DNA of 20,608 nucleotides from an uncultured Oscillospiraceae bacterium (GTDB lineage: Bacteria > Bacillota_A > Clostridia > Oscillospirales > Oscillospiraceae), in NCBI GenBank assembly GCA_900762245.1, contig CAAFFR010000179.1, positions 1-20,608 of the forward strand. The letters are read 5' to 3'. Shown here in pieces: positions 8,052 to 14,254 of the stretch; within the stretch, counting starts at the first letter, position 1; each line of letters begins with the position of its first letter. The position numbers were made by a program, and so were the translations under genes. Below the pieces are notes generated by a model. It was not told the origin of the DNA. It saw only the letters and a list, made by a program, of their open reading frames with translations, and did no database searches.

Positions 8052-8188
8052 CGTAGGGGAGGGGCAAGCCCCTCCCGCCCAAATTGCAGGGCAATTTGGA
8101 CTTCCCAAAGGGAAATAACCATTGATCACCTGCGGTGATGTAATTTTGCAATGCAAAATTACCGGGAGGGTCAAGACCCTCCCCTACG
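8052..8188. repeat. Family A element (A5) with a row of small hairpins
   Basis: The 26-base ends (8052-8077 and 8163-8188) are inverted copies starting CGTAGGGGAGGG. They differ at four central positions that stay paired within each end: GGGG-CAAG-CCCC versus GGGT-CTTG-ACCC when both are read from the outside. Between them lie CCAAATTGC-AGG-GCAATTTGG (8079-8099), TTCCC-AAA-GGGAA, ATCACC-TGC-GGTGAT (8125-8139) and AATTTTGCA-A-TGCAAAATT (8142-8160). It occupies the presumed 5' leader of the GNAT gene. Confidence 0.8.
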
Positions 8189-8213
8189 TATTTCTTCGAA
8201 AAGGAAGATGCTT

Positions 8214-8681
8214 ATGGACATCCGATTTGCCGCAGCCCGGGACATCCCCGGGATGATCGCGCTTTTACAGCAGGTGGGCGAGGTGCACCACCGCATCCGG
8301 CCGGACATTTTCCGGGCCGGTGCCCAGAAATATGACGAAGCCGCCCTGGAGGCTTTGCTGCATGACCCTCAGCGGCCCATTTTCACCGCCCTGGAGGGAG
8401 AAACGCTGCTGGGCTACTGCTTCTGTATCGTGGAAACCACCGAGGGGAACCCGGTGCTGGCGGATGACAAGACCCTTTATATCGACGATCTGTGCGTGGA
8501 TGAAAATTGCCGTGGCCAGCATGTGGGCAAGGCCCTCTATGAGCACACCTGCGCCTATGCCCGGCAAATCGGCTGCCGGACTGTCACCCTGAATGTCTGG
8601 TGCGGCAACGACAGCGCCATGGCCTTCTACGAAAAGCGGGGCCTGAAACCCCGGAAGATCTATATGGAAGCGGTTTTATAA
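8214..8681 (+). CDS. GNAT-family N-acetyltransferase
   Basis: This 155-residue protein has the GCN5-related acetyltransferase fold and should transfer an acetyl group from acetyl-CoA to an amine. Visible landmarks are an N-terminal IRFAAARDIPGM strand-helix, the central strand YIDDLCVDENCRGQHVGKALYEH (about 89-111) with the acetyl-CoA pyrophosphate loop RGQHVG, and a C-terminal AMAFYEKRGL (135-144). The start is ATG at 8214, with AAGGAAG upstream; the open frame before it lies in the repeat element. The substrate is not predictable. It is followed by a family E repeat and then rlmD on the same strand, so co-transcription is possible. Confidence 0.85.
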   Translation: MDIRFAAARDIPGMIALLQQVGEVHHRIRPDIFRAGAQKYDEAALEALLHDPQRPIFTALEGETLLGYCFCIVETTEGNPVLADDKTLYIDDLCVDENCRGQHVGKALYEHTCAYARQIGCRTVTLNVWCGNDSAMAFYEKRGLKPRKIYMEAVL

Positions 8682-8695
8682 GCCTCCCAATTACT

Positions 8696-8767
8696 TGTCA
8701 TTGCGAGGAGCGAAGCGACGTGGCAATCCCCTGAATCGAAGGAGAGATGCTGCTTCTCACAATGGCA
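8696..8767. repeat. Family E repeat, TGTCATTGCGAG type
   Basis: It begins TGTCATTGCGAGGAGCGAAG and ends CACAATGGCA, an inverted end with one mismatch in eight bases (TGTCATTG against CAATGGCA). GAGGAGCGAAGCGACGTGGCAATC is similar to a short intergenic repeat I recall from many unrelated bacterial genomes. It fills the gap between the GNAT gene and rlmD. No coding content. Confidence 0.6.
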
Positions 8768-8794
8768 GCACTATAGGCATCATGGAGGAACCCA

Positions 8795-10420
8795 ATGCTG
8801 ATCAAAAACGAAATTTACGAAACCGTCATCACGGATTACACTGCCGAGGGACAGGGTGTGGCCCACATTGAGGGCTGCGCCGTCTTCATCCCCAACGCGG
8901 TGGCAGGAGAAACCGTCCGGGTGCGGATCGAGAAGGCCCAGAAGACCTGGGCCGCCGGCAAAATCGTGGAGATTCTGGAAAAATCCCCTCATCGGGTCAA
9001 CCGGGAGTGCCCCGTGGCGAAGCTCTGCGGCGGCTGCGATTTCTGGCACATGGATTATGAAGAGGAGAGCCGCCTGAAAGCGGAGCGGGTACGCTCCTGC
9101 CTGAACCGCATGGGCGGCGAAGCACTGGAGGAAGTGCCCATTCTGGCTGCCCCCACCTGCTACGGCTACCGCAACAAGGCCCAGTATCCCGTGGCTGCCA
9201 AAAAGGGCCGTGCCTATGCGGGCTTTTTCCGGGCAGGCACCCATGATGTGGTAGAAAATAAGCGCTGTCTGATCCTGCCCGGGGAAACCGACGCGGTGAA
9301 GGATGCGGTTATGGATTATGTCAACCAGTTCCGCGTTTCCGTCTATGATGAAGCGGCCCACAAGGGACTGCTGCGGCACATTTACGTCCGCCGGGGCGTG
9401 GTGTCCGGACAGGTGCTGGTGTGTCTGGTGTGCAACGGCGACCGCCTGCCCAAGGTGGAGGAGCTGCTGAAGCGGCTGCAAAAAATTCCGGGCTTCACCA
9501 CCCTGGTGCTGTCCGTCAACACCAAAAAGGGCAACACCGTGCTGGGGGACAAATTCATCACCCTCCATGGCCCCGGCTACATCGAGGATACCCTCTGCGG
9601 TCTGACTTTCCGCCTGTCCCCCCGGTCCTTCTATCAGGTGAACCACCATCAGGCCCAGCGGCTCTACGAAGCCGCCATCTCTCAGGCAGAGATCACCAAA
9701 GAGGATCTGGTGCTGGATCTGTACTGCGGTGTCGGCACCATTACCCTGGCCATGGCTTCCGCCGCCGGTAAGGTCATGGGCGTGGAAGTAATCCCCCAGG
9801 CAGTGGAGGATGCGAAAGACAACGCCCGGCGCAACGGTATCGAAAATGCGGAATTTTTCTGCGGCGATGCAGGACAGGCGGCGCTGGAACTGGAAGCCAA
9901 GGGCATCCGCCCCGACGTGGTGGTGGTAGACCCGCCCCGAAAAGGCCTCAATGCCGACACCATCGAAGCCCTCCACCGCATGTCCCCCCGCCGCATCGTC
10001 TACGTCAGCTGCGACCCCGCCACCCTGGCAAGAGATGTGGCCCTCCTGAAGGAGCGGGGCTACACTCTGAAAAACGCCATGGCCGCCGACCTGTTCCCCA
10101 GATGCAGCCATGTGGAATCCGTGGTTTGTTTAAGTAGGAAAGAGGTCAGCGACTATCTGCGCATCTCCGTGAATACAGAGGACTTGGAGACCGATGCTGG
10201 CAGGATTTACAGCAATGATGACATCAAGCAGTATATCGAGGAGAAGTACGGCTTCAAGGTTCACTCTGCTTACATCGGACAGGTTCGTGAGAAACTGGGC
10301 ATCCGTGAGCATGAGAACTACAATGATAGCCACACCAGCCCCCGAAAACCTTGCGTCTGCCCCGAAGAAAAGGAAGCAGCCATCATGGAAGCACTGAAGC
10401 ACTTCGGCTTTATCTCTTGA
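8795..10420 (+). CDS. rlmD: 23S rRNA (uracil-C5)-methyltransferase RlmD/RumA type, with extra C-terminal domain
   Basis: This 541-residue enzyme methylates a uridine of 23S rRNA at C5 (U1939 in E. coli numbering, possibly also U747 as in RlmCD). A TRAM RNA-binding domain (about 1-62) is followed by the 4Fe-4S ligands C72, C78, C81 and C158. The SAM motif is DLYCGVGT (308-315), then DPPRKG (379-384). The nucleophile is C406 in YVSCDPATLARD and the base is E441 in HVES. Canonical proteins end soon after VVCLSRK (about 449). Here about 92 further residues (450-541) include IKQYIEEKYGFKVHSAYIGQ and end PEEKEAAIMEALKHFGFIS. I recall similar tails on gut-clostridial RlmD proteins; their function is unknown. 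The tail's codons are less GC-rich and it leads into an AT-rich insert. The start is ATG at 8795 after GGAGG. Confidence 0.9.
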   Translation: MLIKNEIYETVITDYTAEGQGVAHIEGCAVFIPNAVAGETVRVRIEKAQKTWAAGKIVEILEKSPHRVNRECPVAKLCGGCDFWHMDYEEESRLKAERVRSCLNRMGGEALEEVPILAAPTCYGYRNKAQYPVAAKKGRAYAGFFRAGTHDVVENKRCLILPGETDAVKDAVMDYVNQFRVSVYDEAAHKGLLRHIYVRRGVVSGQVLVCLVCNGDRLPKVEELLKRLQKIPGFTTLVLSVNTKKGNTVLGDKFITLHGPGYIEDTLCGLTFRLSPRSFYQVNHHQAQRLYEAAISQAEITKEDLVLDLYCGVGTITLAMASAAGKVMGVEVIPQAVEDAKDNARRNGIENAEFFCGDAGQAALELEAKGIRPDVVVVDPPRKGLNADTIEALHRMSPRRIVYVSCDPATLARDVALLKERGYTLKNAMAADLFPRCSHVESVVCLSRKEVSDYLRISVNTEDLETDAGRIYSNDDIKQYIEEKYGFKVHSAYIGQVREKLGIREHENYNDSHTSPRKPCVCPEEKEAAIMEALKHFGFIS

Positions 10421-10434
10421 ATATCTGGAAGCAA

Positions 10435-10465
10435 AAGGACGGCACCCGTAATGGATGCCGTCCTT
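10435..10465 (-). terminator. Hairpin between convergent genes
   Basis: AAGGACGGCA (10435-10444) pairs with TGCCGTCCTT (10456-10465). On the minus strand the stem is followed by TTGCTT, giving a short U-tract for the acetyltransferase operon; on the plus strand T-residues are few. It may work in both directions, since rlmD ends at 10420. Confidence 0.6.
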
Positions 10466-10497
10466 ATCTGTTCGACAAATTAGGATTTATTTGTCTG

Positions 10498-10950
10498 TTA
10501 CAGTTCTTTTACCATCTGGATTTCTCTGAATTGCATACCTAAGAATGTGTACTCAATTTCTTTGATTTCCTCAAAACCAATAGAAGCATACATTTTGCGT
10601 GCAACCGTATTTTCCAATGACACACTGATATACAGTTTATCAGCATCGTGTTTTTTCTTGAAGTAATCAAGAAATGCTATCGCCGCCCGTTTGCCATAAC
10701 CTTTTCCTTGGAACTGTTTACCAATCATAAAGCGGCTCATAGACCAGCCAGGGAAGGTATCATCGTAGTCGTACAGCACGAATCCCACCATTGTTTTTTC
10801 ATGGTAGATTCCCAAAGTATATAATCCGTCCTCGTACGCCACTTCCACCAACGACTGCTTGTTATCTGCAACAAATCCCTCTTGGCTGTCATCAACGGTC
10901 AACAATATACAATCCCAGTAGTTGGATTTATCAATTTTTCTAAATTCCAT
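10498..10950 (-). CDS. GNAT acetyltransferase, spermine/spermidine acetyltransferase (BltD)-like
   Basis: This 150-residue GNAT protein resembles B. subtilis BltD. Shared features are GLYTLGIYHEKTMVGFVLY, the SMSRFMIGKQFQGKGYGKRA strand and acetyl-CoA loop (QGKGYG, 81-86), LYISVSLENTVARKMYASIGFE (107-127) and a terminal MVKEL. BltD-type enzymes acetylate polyamines; the substrate here is an inference. The start is ATG at 10950 with GAGG upstream, 16 bases after the stop of the ASCH gene, so the two probably form an operon. By hand count 42 of 120 bases at 10501-10620 are G or C, against 41 of 60 in rlmD at 9901-9960. This contrast suggests recent transfer. Confidence 0.82.
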   Translation of the reverse strand: MEFRKIDKSNYWDCILLTVDDSQEGFVADNKQSLVEVAYEDGLYTLGIYHEKTMVGFVLYDYDDTFPGWSMSRFMIGKQFQGKGYGKRAAIAFLDYFKKKHDADKLYISVSLENTVARKMYASIGFEEIKEIEYTFLGMQFREIQMVKEL

Positions 10951-10966
10951 TTTGAACCTCGCTCAT

Positions 10967-11413
10967 TCATACTTGCTTTTTGAAAACAACAGAAAATTCT
11001 TCACATACAACTTTCATGTCAGAAGTGAATTTCAGTCCTGCTTCATTCAGACATTCAGCAAAGAATTTTTCATGCACTTCACGCCAATAATCTAAGGATT
11101 TATCTCCTTCACCTTCTTTGTATGCGTGTTCTGCTGTTACCTCACTAAATGGGACAACAGTTACTTTTTGGGTTTGAATAATGCAAACACCATTGTCGTT
11201 AGAGTCCAAAACAACACTATACGCTCCTGTTTTGGGTAGAGGTTCATTTTCTAATTCATACAGAGGATAAGCCGAAGCGGTAGCTGTTTTCTCACCAATC
11301 GCTACTAAATGAGCAAGTAAATCGGCTTCCACGCCAAACGCCCATGCCTCATACCCACAATCTGCAAGATTGTTATTTGTGATAAAGGCTTCCCAAAGGT
11401 CTTTTCCTGTCAT
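10967..11413 (-). CDS. ASCH domain-containing protein
   Basis: This 148-residue protein matches the small ASCH family (YqfB/DUF984-like), a PUA-related beta-barrel thought to bind RNA or modified nucleosides. Typical features are GEKTATAS (40-47, the G-x-K-x-x-T/S motif), GAYSVVLDSNDNGVCIIQT (63-81), VPFSEVTAEHAYKEGEGDKS and YWREVHEKFF (109-118). The start is ATG at 11411-11413 with GGAGAG upstream. It is the first gene of a two-gene minus-strand unit with the BltD-like acetyltransferase and shares its AT-rich composition. Related ASCH proteins commonly travel in accessory regions, which fits. The cellular function is not known. Confidence 0.82.
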   Translation of the reverse strand: MTGKDLWEAFITNNNLADCGYEAWAFGVEADLLAHLVAIGEKTATASAYPLYELENEPLPKTGAYSVVLDSNDNGVCIIQTQKVTVVPFSEVTAEHAYKEGEGDKSLDYWREVHEKFFAECLNEAGLKFTSDMKVVCEEFSVVFKKQV

Positions 11414-11459
11414 AATATCTCTCCGTAAAATTCAAGTTTTGCGAACTGTTTGTACCTCC

Positions 11460-11468
11460 ATGATAGCA
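11460..11468 (-). promoter_or_regulatory. Possible extended -10 promoter for the ASCH/acetyltransferase pair
   Basis: The minus strand has TGC-TATCAT, an extended -10 motif, 47 bases upstream of the ASCH start, without a good -35. It closely resembles the TGCTATGAT of the radical SAM promoter at 7968. Confidence 0.35.
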
Positions 11469-11535
11469 GATTTGGCCCGTGGATGCTATAAGAAAATGTG
11501 AAATTGTAGATGGCAGATAACAAAACAAGGCACGC

Positions 11536-11562
11536 CCGCGGGGTCATGACCCCGCCCTACAG
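11536..11562. repeat. Single family A end (A6)
   Basis: A perfect 18-base palindrome, GCGGGGTCATGACCCCGC (11538-11555), is followed by CCTACA. Read on the minus strand this is TGTAGG plus a palindrome, one family A terminus with no partner. It sits at the edge where the AT-rich insert returns to GC-rich sequence. Confidence 0.55.
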
Positions 11563-11581
11563 ATGTTGATGCAAACAAAAT

Positions 11582-11608
11582 CCCCTGCGGACCTTGGGTC
11601 CGCAGGGG
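11582..11608 (-). terminator. Terminator of the CapA-like gene
   Basis: A perfect 12-bp stem (CCCCTGCGGACC with GGTCCGCAGGGG) with a 3-base loop lies just past the stop codon at 11615. On the minus strand it is followed by ATTTTGTTTG. Good intrinsic terminator. Confidence 0.82.
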
Positions 11609-11614
11609 GTAGGG

Positions 11615-13060
11615 TTAATCATAATCCTTTACATTGCTGCCGGCGGGAAGAATTTCGCCGCAGCGGCATTTGGCGTCAGATACCAGCATACCGGCTTTTT
11701 CCGGCGCGGTAATGGCATAGACGGTGACGGCCTTGCCGCAGCTGGGGCATTCCACTTCCTGCATGACGGCGATACGCTCGTCAATACGGGTCAGCGCCTT
11801 GTCCATGGCGGCATCGGCGGAATCGGTGATGCGGTCCAGGAAGTTTTCGTCGTAGGCTTCCATGGCCTTGCTGATGCGGACCACCTTGCGCTCCCGGTTG
11901 CCGTGGCTCTCGCCCTCCTTCACGGTGAAGATAGGCTCGTAGCTGTAGCCGGTGACCCGGGTGGTGCCGGCGTTGGCATCCTTGGTGATCTCCACATCCA
12001 GAACGATGGAGTAGTTGGTGGCACCCCGCTCCGCGTCGCCAAAGAAGTCACCCAGAGAGTAGGCAACCAGCGTACCGGCGGATTCATCAAAGACAATGGG
12101 CTGCACCACATGGGGATGGGTGCCGATGATCACATCCACGCCCTGCTTCTGCATCAGGGAGATGATGGTGTTCTGGGTCTTGCTGGTGTCCTCGTTGTAC
12201 TCGCTGCCCCAATGGAGCAGGGCGATGGTGATGTCGGGCTTTTCCGTCTCCACATTCTTAAGAATATTGGTGATCCGGTCCCGGTCGATCTCCTTGTACT
12301 CGGTGGCGTAGTCGGTGTAGAGCAGGTTCACCAGGTTTTCACTGCCGGCAGGCAGGCCGCGGCCGCCCAGACCCTTGGTGAAGGCCACGAAGGCCACCTT
12401 GATGCCCTGGACTTCCGTGATGGTGTAGCCCTTGGATTCTTTCAGCTCCTGCTCATTGGCGAAGGCACCCACCGGCTCCAGTCCCACGGACCGGATGGCG
12501 TTCAGGGTGGCAGTCAGACCGTTGAGACCGTTGTTGATGGCGCAGGAATTGGCCATCTGGATCAGGTCCACGCCGTAGTTGCGCAGGGCCTGCAGAAGTT
12601 CGATGGGCGCGGAGGTGTTCTGGGTGCCGTAGGGCTCGCCGTAGATGTTGCCCTCGAAGTTCATCACCGTCAGATCGGCGCTGGACAAAATGGCGCCCAC
12701 ATCCCGCAGGGGCTTATGGAAATCGAAGCCGCCCACATACACACCGGAGTTCACCACGCTGTCGGTGACATTCAGGTCACCGGCGGCCCGGATGTGGATG
12801 GTGGTAATGGGGTCCTTGTCAATGGGCCGGGTGGGACGGGTGGTCTCTGCCTGGGCTGGCTTGGTCTCCTGGGGCAGGAATTCATTCAGCTCCTGCTTGA
12901 CCTCCTGCGACAGGTTATAGATCACCATGCCGCAGACGATCAGGGCAATGACGGCCAGAAACAGCCTCCGCCGCAGCCGCCGGGCTTCTGCCTCCCGCTT
13001 TTTTCGGGCTGCTTCCCGCTTGGCCCGCCGCTTTTCTTCATCATGCTCATAACGGGACAT
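11615..13060 (-). CDS. CapA-family metallophosphoesterase-like membrane protein with C-terminal zinc ribbon
   Basis: This 481-residue protein belongs to the CapA (poly-gamma-glutamate capsule) superfamily. The N-terminus is a charged, arginine/lysine-rich stretch (1-32), then one membrane segment (33-50, FLAVIALIVCGMVIYNL), placing the rest outside the cell. Metal-site motifs seen are AAGDLNVT (D95), NFEGN (134-138), LLHWGSEY (281-288), GTHPHVVQP (313-321) and SLGDFF. The usual ANNHxxDxG motif is replaced by ANSCAINNG (170-178), so the histidine ligand is lost. The C-terminus adds a CxxC...CxC zinc-ribbon-like segment (C438, C441, C465, C467), unusual for CapA. The start is ATG at 13060 with GGAGG 8 bases upstream and its own strong promoter. 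No other capsule gene is nearby, so capsule synthesis is not supported. Confidence 0.82.
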   Translation of the reverse strand: MSRYEHDEEKRRAKREAARKKREAEARRLRRRLFLAVIALIVCGMVIYNLSQEVKQELNEFLPQETKPAQAETTRPTRPIDKDPITTIHIRAAGDLNVTDSVVNSGVYVGGFDFHKPLRDVGAILSSADLTVMNFEGNIYGEPYGTQNTSAPIELLQALRNYGVDLIQMANSCAINNGLNGLTATLNAIRSVGLEPVGAFANEQELKESKGYTITEVQGIKVAFVAFTKGLGGRGLPAGSENLVNLLYTDYATEYKEIDRDRITNILKNVETEKPDITIALLHWGSEYNEDTSKTQNTIISLMQKQGVDVIIGTHPHVVQPIVFDESAGTLVAYSLGDFFGDAERGATNYSIVLDVEITKDANAGTTRVTGYSYEPIFTVKEGESHGNRERKVVRISKAMEAYDENFLDRITDSADAAMDKALTRIDERIAVMQEVECPSCGKAVTVYAITAPEKAGMLVSDAKCRCGEILPAGSNVKDYD

Positions 13061-13095
13061 GGTGCTTCCCTCCTGTCTTTTTGTCGTAGTTATGT

Positions 13096-13124
13096 ATTAT
13101 ACCGCATTTTACCCCCAAAAACAA
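13096..13124 (-). promoter_or_regulatory. Sigma-A promoter of the CapA-like gene
   Basis: The minus strand has -35 TTGTTT (13124-13119), a 17-base spacer and a perfect -10 TATAAT (13101-13096), 35 bases upstream of the start codon. It makes the gene independent of the ribF operon upstream. Confidence 0.8.
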
Positions 13125-13159
13125 GGGGGCGTTGTGTAAACGTTGTTTGAATGACATGC

Positions 13160-14047
13160 CTAGATCTTTTTTAAATATTCCCGTGTCTCCTCCGCATTGC
13201 GGTGGATCTCTGCCTGCAGATCTTCCAGAGAGGGGAATTTCTGCTCCGGGCGGAGGAAATAATGAAATTCCACGGTGATCTCCCGGTCGTAAAGGTCTCC
13301 GGAGTAGTCCAGAATCCAGCTTTCCACCCGGACATGGCGGCCCTCCACGGTAGGACGGGTGCCAAGGTTGGTGACGGCGGGATAGCGGATGCCGTCAATG
13401 AGACAGGAAGCGGCATAGACACCGAATTTCGGCACCGCCAGCCCCTGGGGAATGACGATGTTGGCGGTGGGAACACCGATTTTCCGGCCCAGGGCACGGC
13501 CATGGATGACGGTGCCCGAGAGCACATGGGGATGGCCCAGGAATTTCACCGCGGTGGCCATGTCGCCGGTTTCCAGCTGCTGCCGGATGTAGGTGCTGGA
13601 GATGCGGATGCCGTCCATGGTCTGGTCGGGGACTACAGCGCAGGGAAGGTTTTCTTCCCGGCAGTAGCGTTCCAGCAGCGCGGCATTGCCGCTGCCCCGG
13701 TAGCCGAAGCGGAAATCCGCGCCGCAGACGAAGCCCACGGCTCCGAATTTTTCCCGGAGGACGGTGAGAAACGCTTGCCACGGCATGGTGCGCATCTGCT
13801 CGTCAAAGGGCAAAGTCACCACGGTATCCATATGAAATTGTTCCTTTAACAGCCACTCCCGGTCCTTGGGGCTGTTGATAAGCCGGGGGGCGTTGTGCAG
13901 CACCAGGGCTTCCGGGTGGGTGCCGAAGGTCACCACACCGGCAGCGGCATCCTGCTGCGCTGCCAGCGTGCGGCAGGCAGAAAGCAGGGCCTGATGCCCA
14001 ATGTGTACCCCGTCAAAAAAGCCCAGGGCATAGATGGTTTTGTTCAT
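13160..14047 (-). CDS. ribF: Bifunctional riboflavin kinase / FAD synthetase
   Basis: This 295-residue enzyme phosphorylates riboflavin to FMN and adenylates FMN to FAD. The N-terminal nucleotidyltransferase domain shows GFFDGVHIGHQALL with HIGH at 15-18, and ISSTYIR (149-155). The C-terminal flavokinase domain shows GRKIGVPTANI (PTAN at 193-196), TNLGTRPT (226-233) and VESWILDY with likely catalytic E242. Length is normal. The start is ATG at 14047 with AGGTG upstream. It is the last gene of the nusA operon in the usual Firmicutes position after truB, separated from it by a family B repeat. No FMN riboswitch is seen upstream, as expected for a housekeeping ribF. Confidence 0.95.
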   Translation of the reverse strand: MNKTIYALGFFDGVHIGHQALLSACRTLAAQQDAAAGVVTFGTHPEALVLHNAPRLINSPKDREWLLKEQFHMDTVVTLPFDEQMRTMPWQAFLTVLREKFGAVGFVCGADFRFGYRGSGNAALLERYCREENLPCAVVPDQTMDGIRISSTYIRQQLETGDMATAVKFLGHPHVLSGTVIHGRALGRKIGVPTANIVIPQGLAVPKFGVYAASCLIDGIRYPAVTNLGTRPTVEGRHVRVESWILDYSGDLYDREITVEFHYFLRPEQKFPSLEDLQAEIHRNAEETREYLKKI

Positions 14048-14060
14048 AGTATCACCTGCA

Positions 14061-14249
14061 GCGCGTCAGCGCCAAAAGGCTTCCCCCGGGGGGAAGCTGT
14101 CACGAATCTCTGATTCGTGACTGATGAGGAATGCGGGCGGTAATGTTGTGGTTTGTACCATGTTTCAGACCTGCTTGCAGGCTGGAACTGCACGCCACCC
14201 CTCATCCGTCACGGCTTCGCCGTGCCACCTTCCCCCGGGGGAAGGCTTT
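14061..14249. repeat. Family B palindromic element (B2), about 189 bases
   Basis: From the left it has GCGCGTCAGCGC, AAGGCTTCCCCCGGGGGGAAG, hairpin CACGAATC-TCT-GATTCGTG and GACTGATGAGGA. The interior at 14119-14158 matches the inverted B1 block at 35 of 40 bases. The right end has CCTCATCCGTC, hairpin CACGGC-TTC-GCCGTG and CCTTCCCCCGGGGGAAGGC. It lies in opposite orientation to B1. It ends 5 bases from the truB stop and leaves the ribF ribosome-binding site free. Confidence 0.8.
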
Positions 14250-14254
14250 GGCGA

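Noticed and set aside
13112..13129. CCCCC-AAAAACAA-GGGGG hairpin between ribF and the CapA-like gene as a ribF terminator
   Set aside because: The stem is only 5 bp, lacks a T-run on the minus strand, and overlaps the -35 region of the CapA promoter.
14048..14254. FMN riboswitch upstream of ribF
   Set aside because: No RFN-element conserved blocks are visible; the gap is fully explained by repeat B2.
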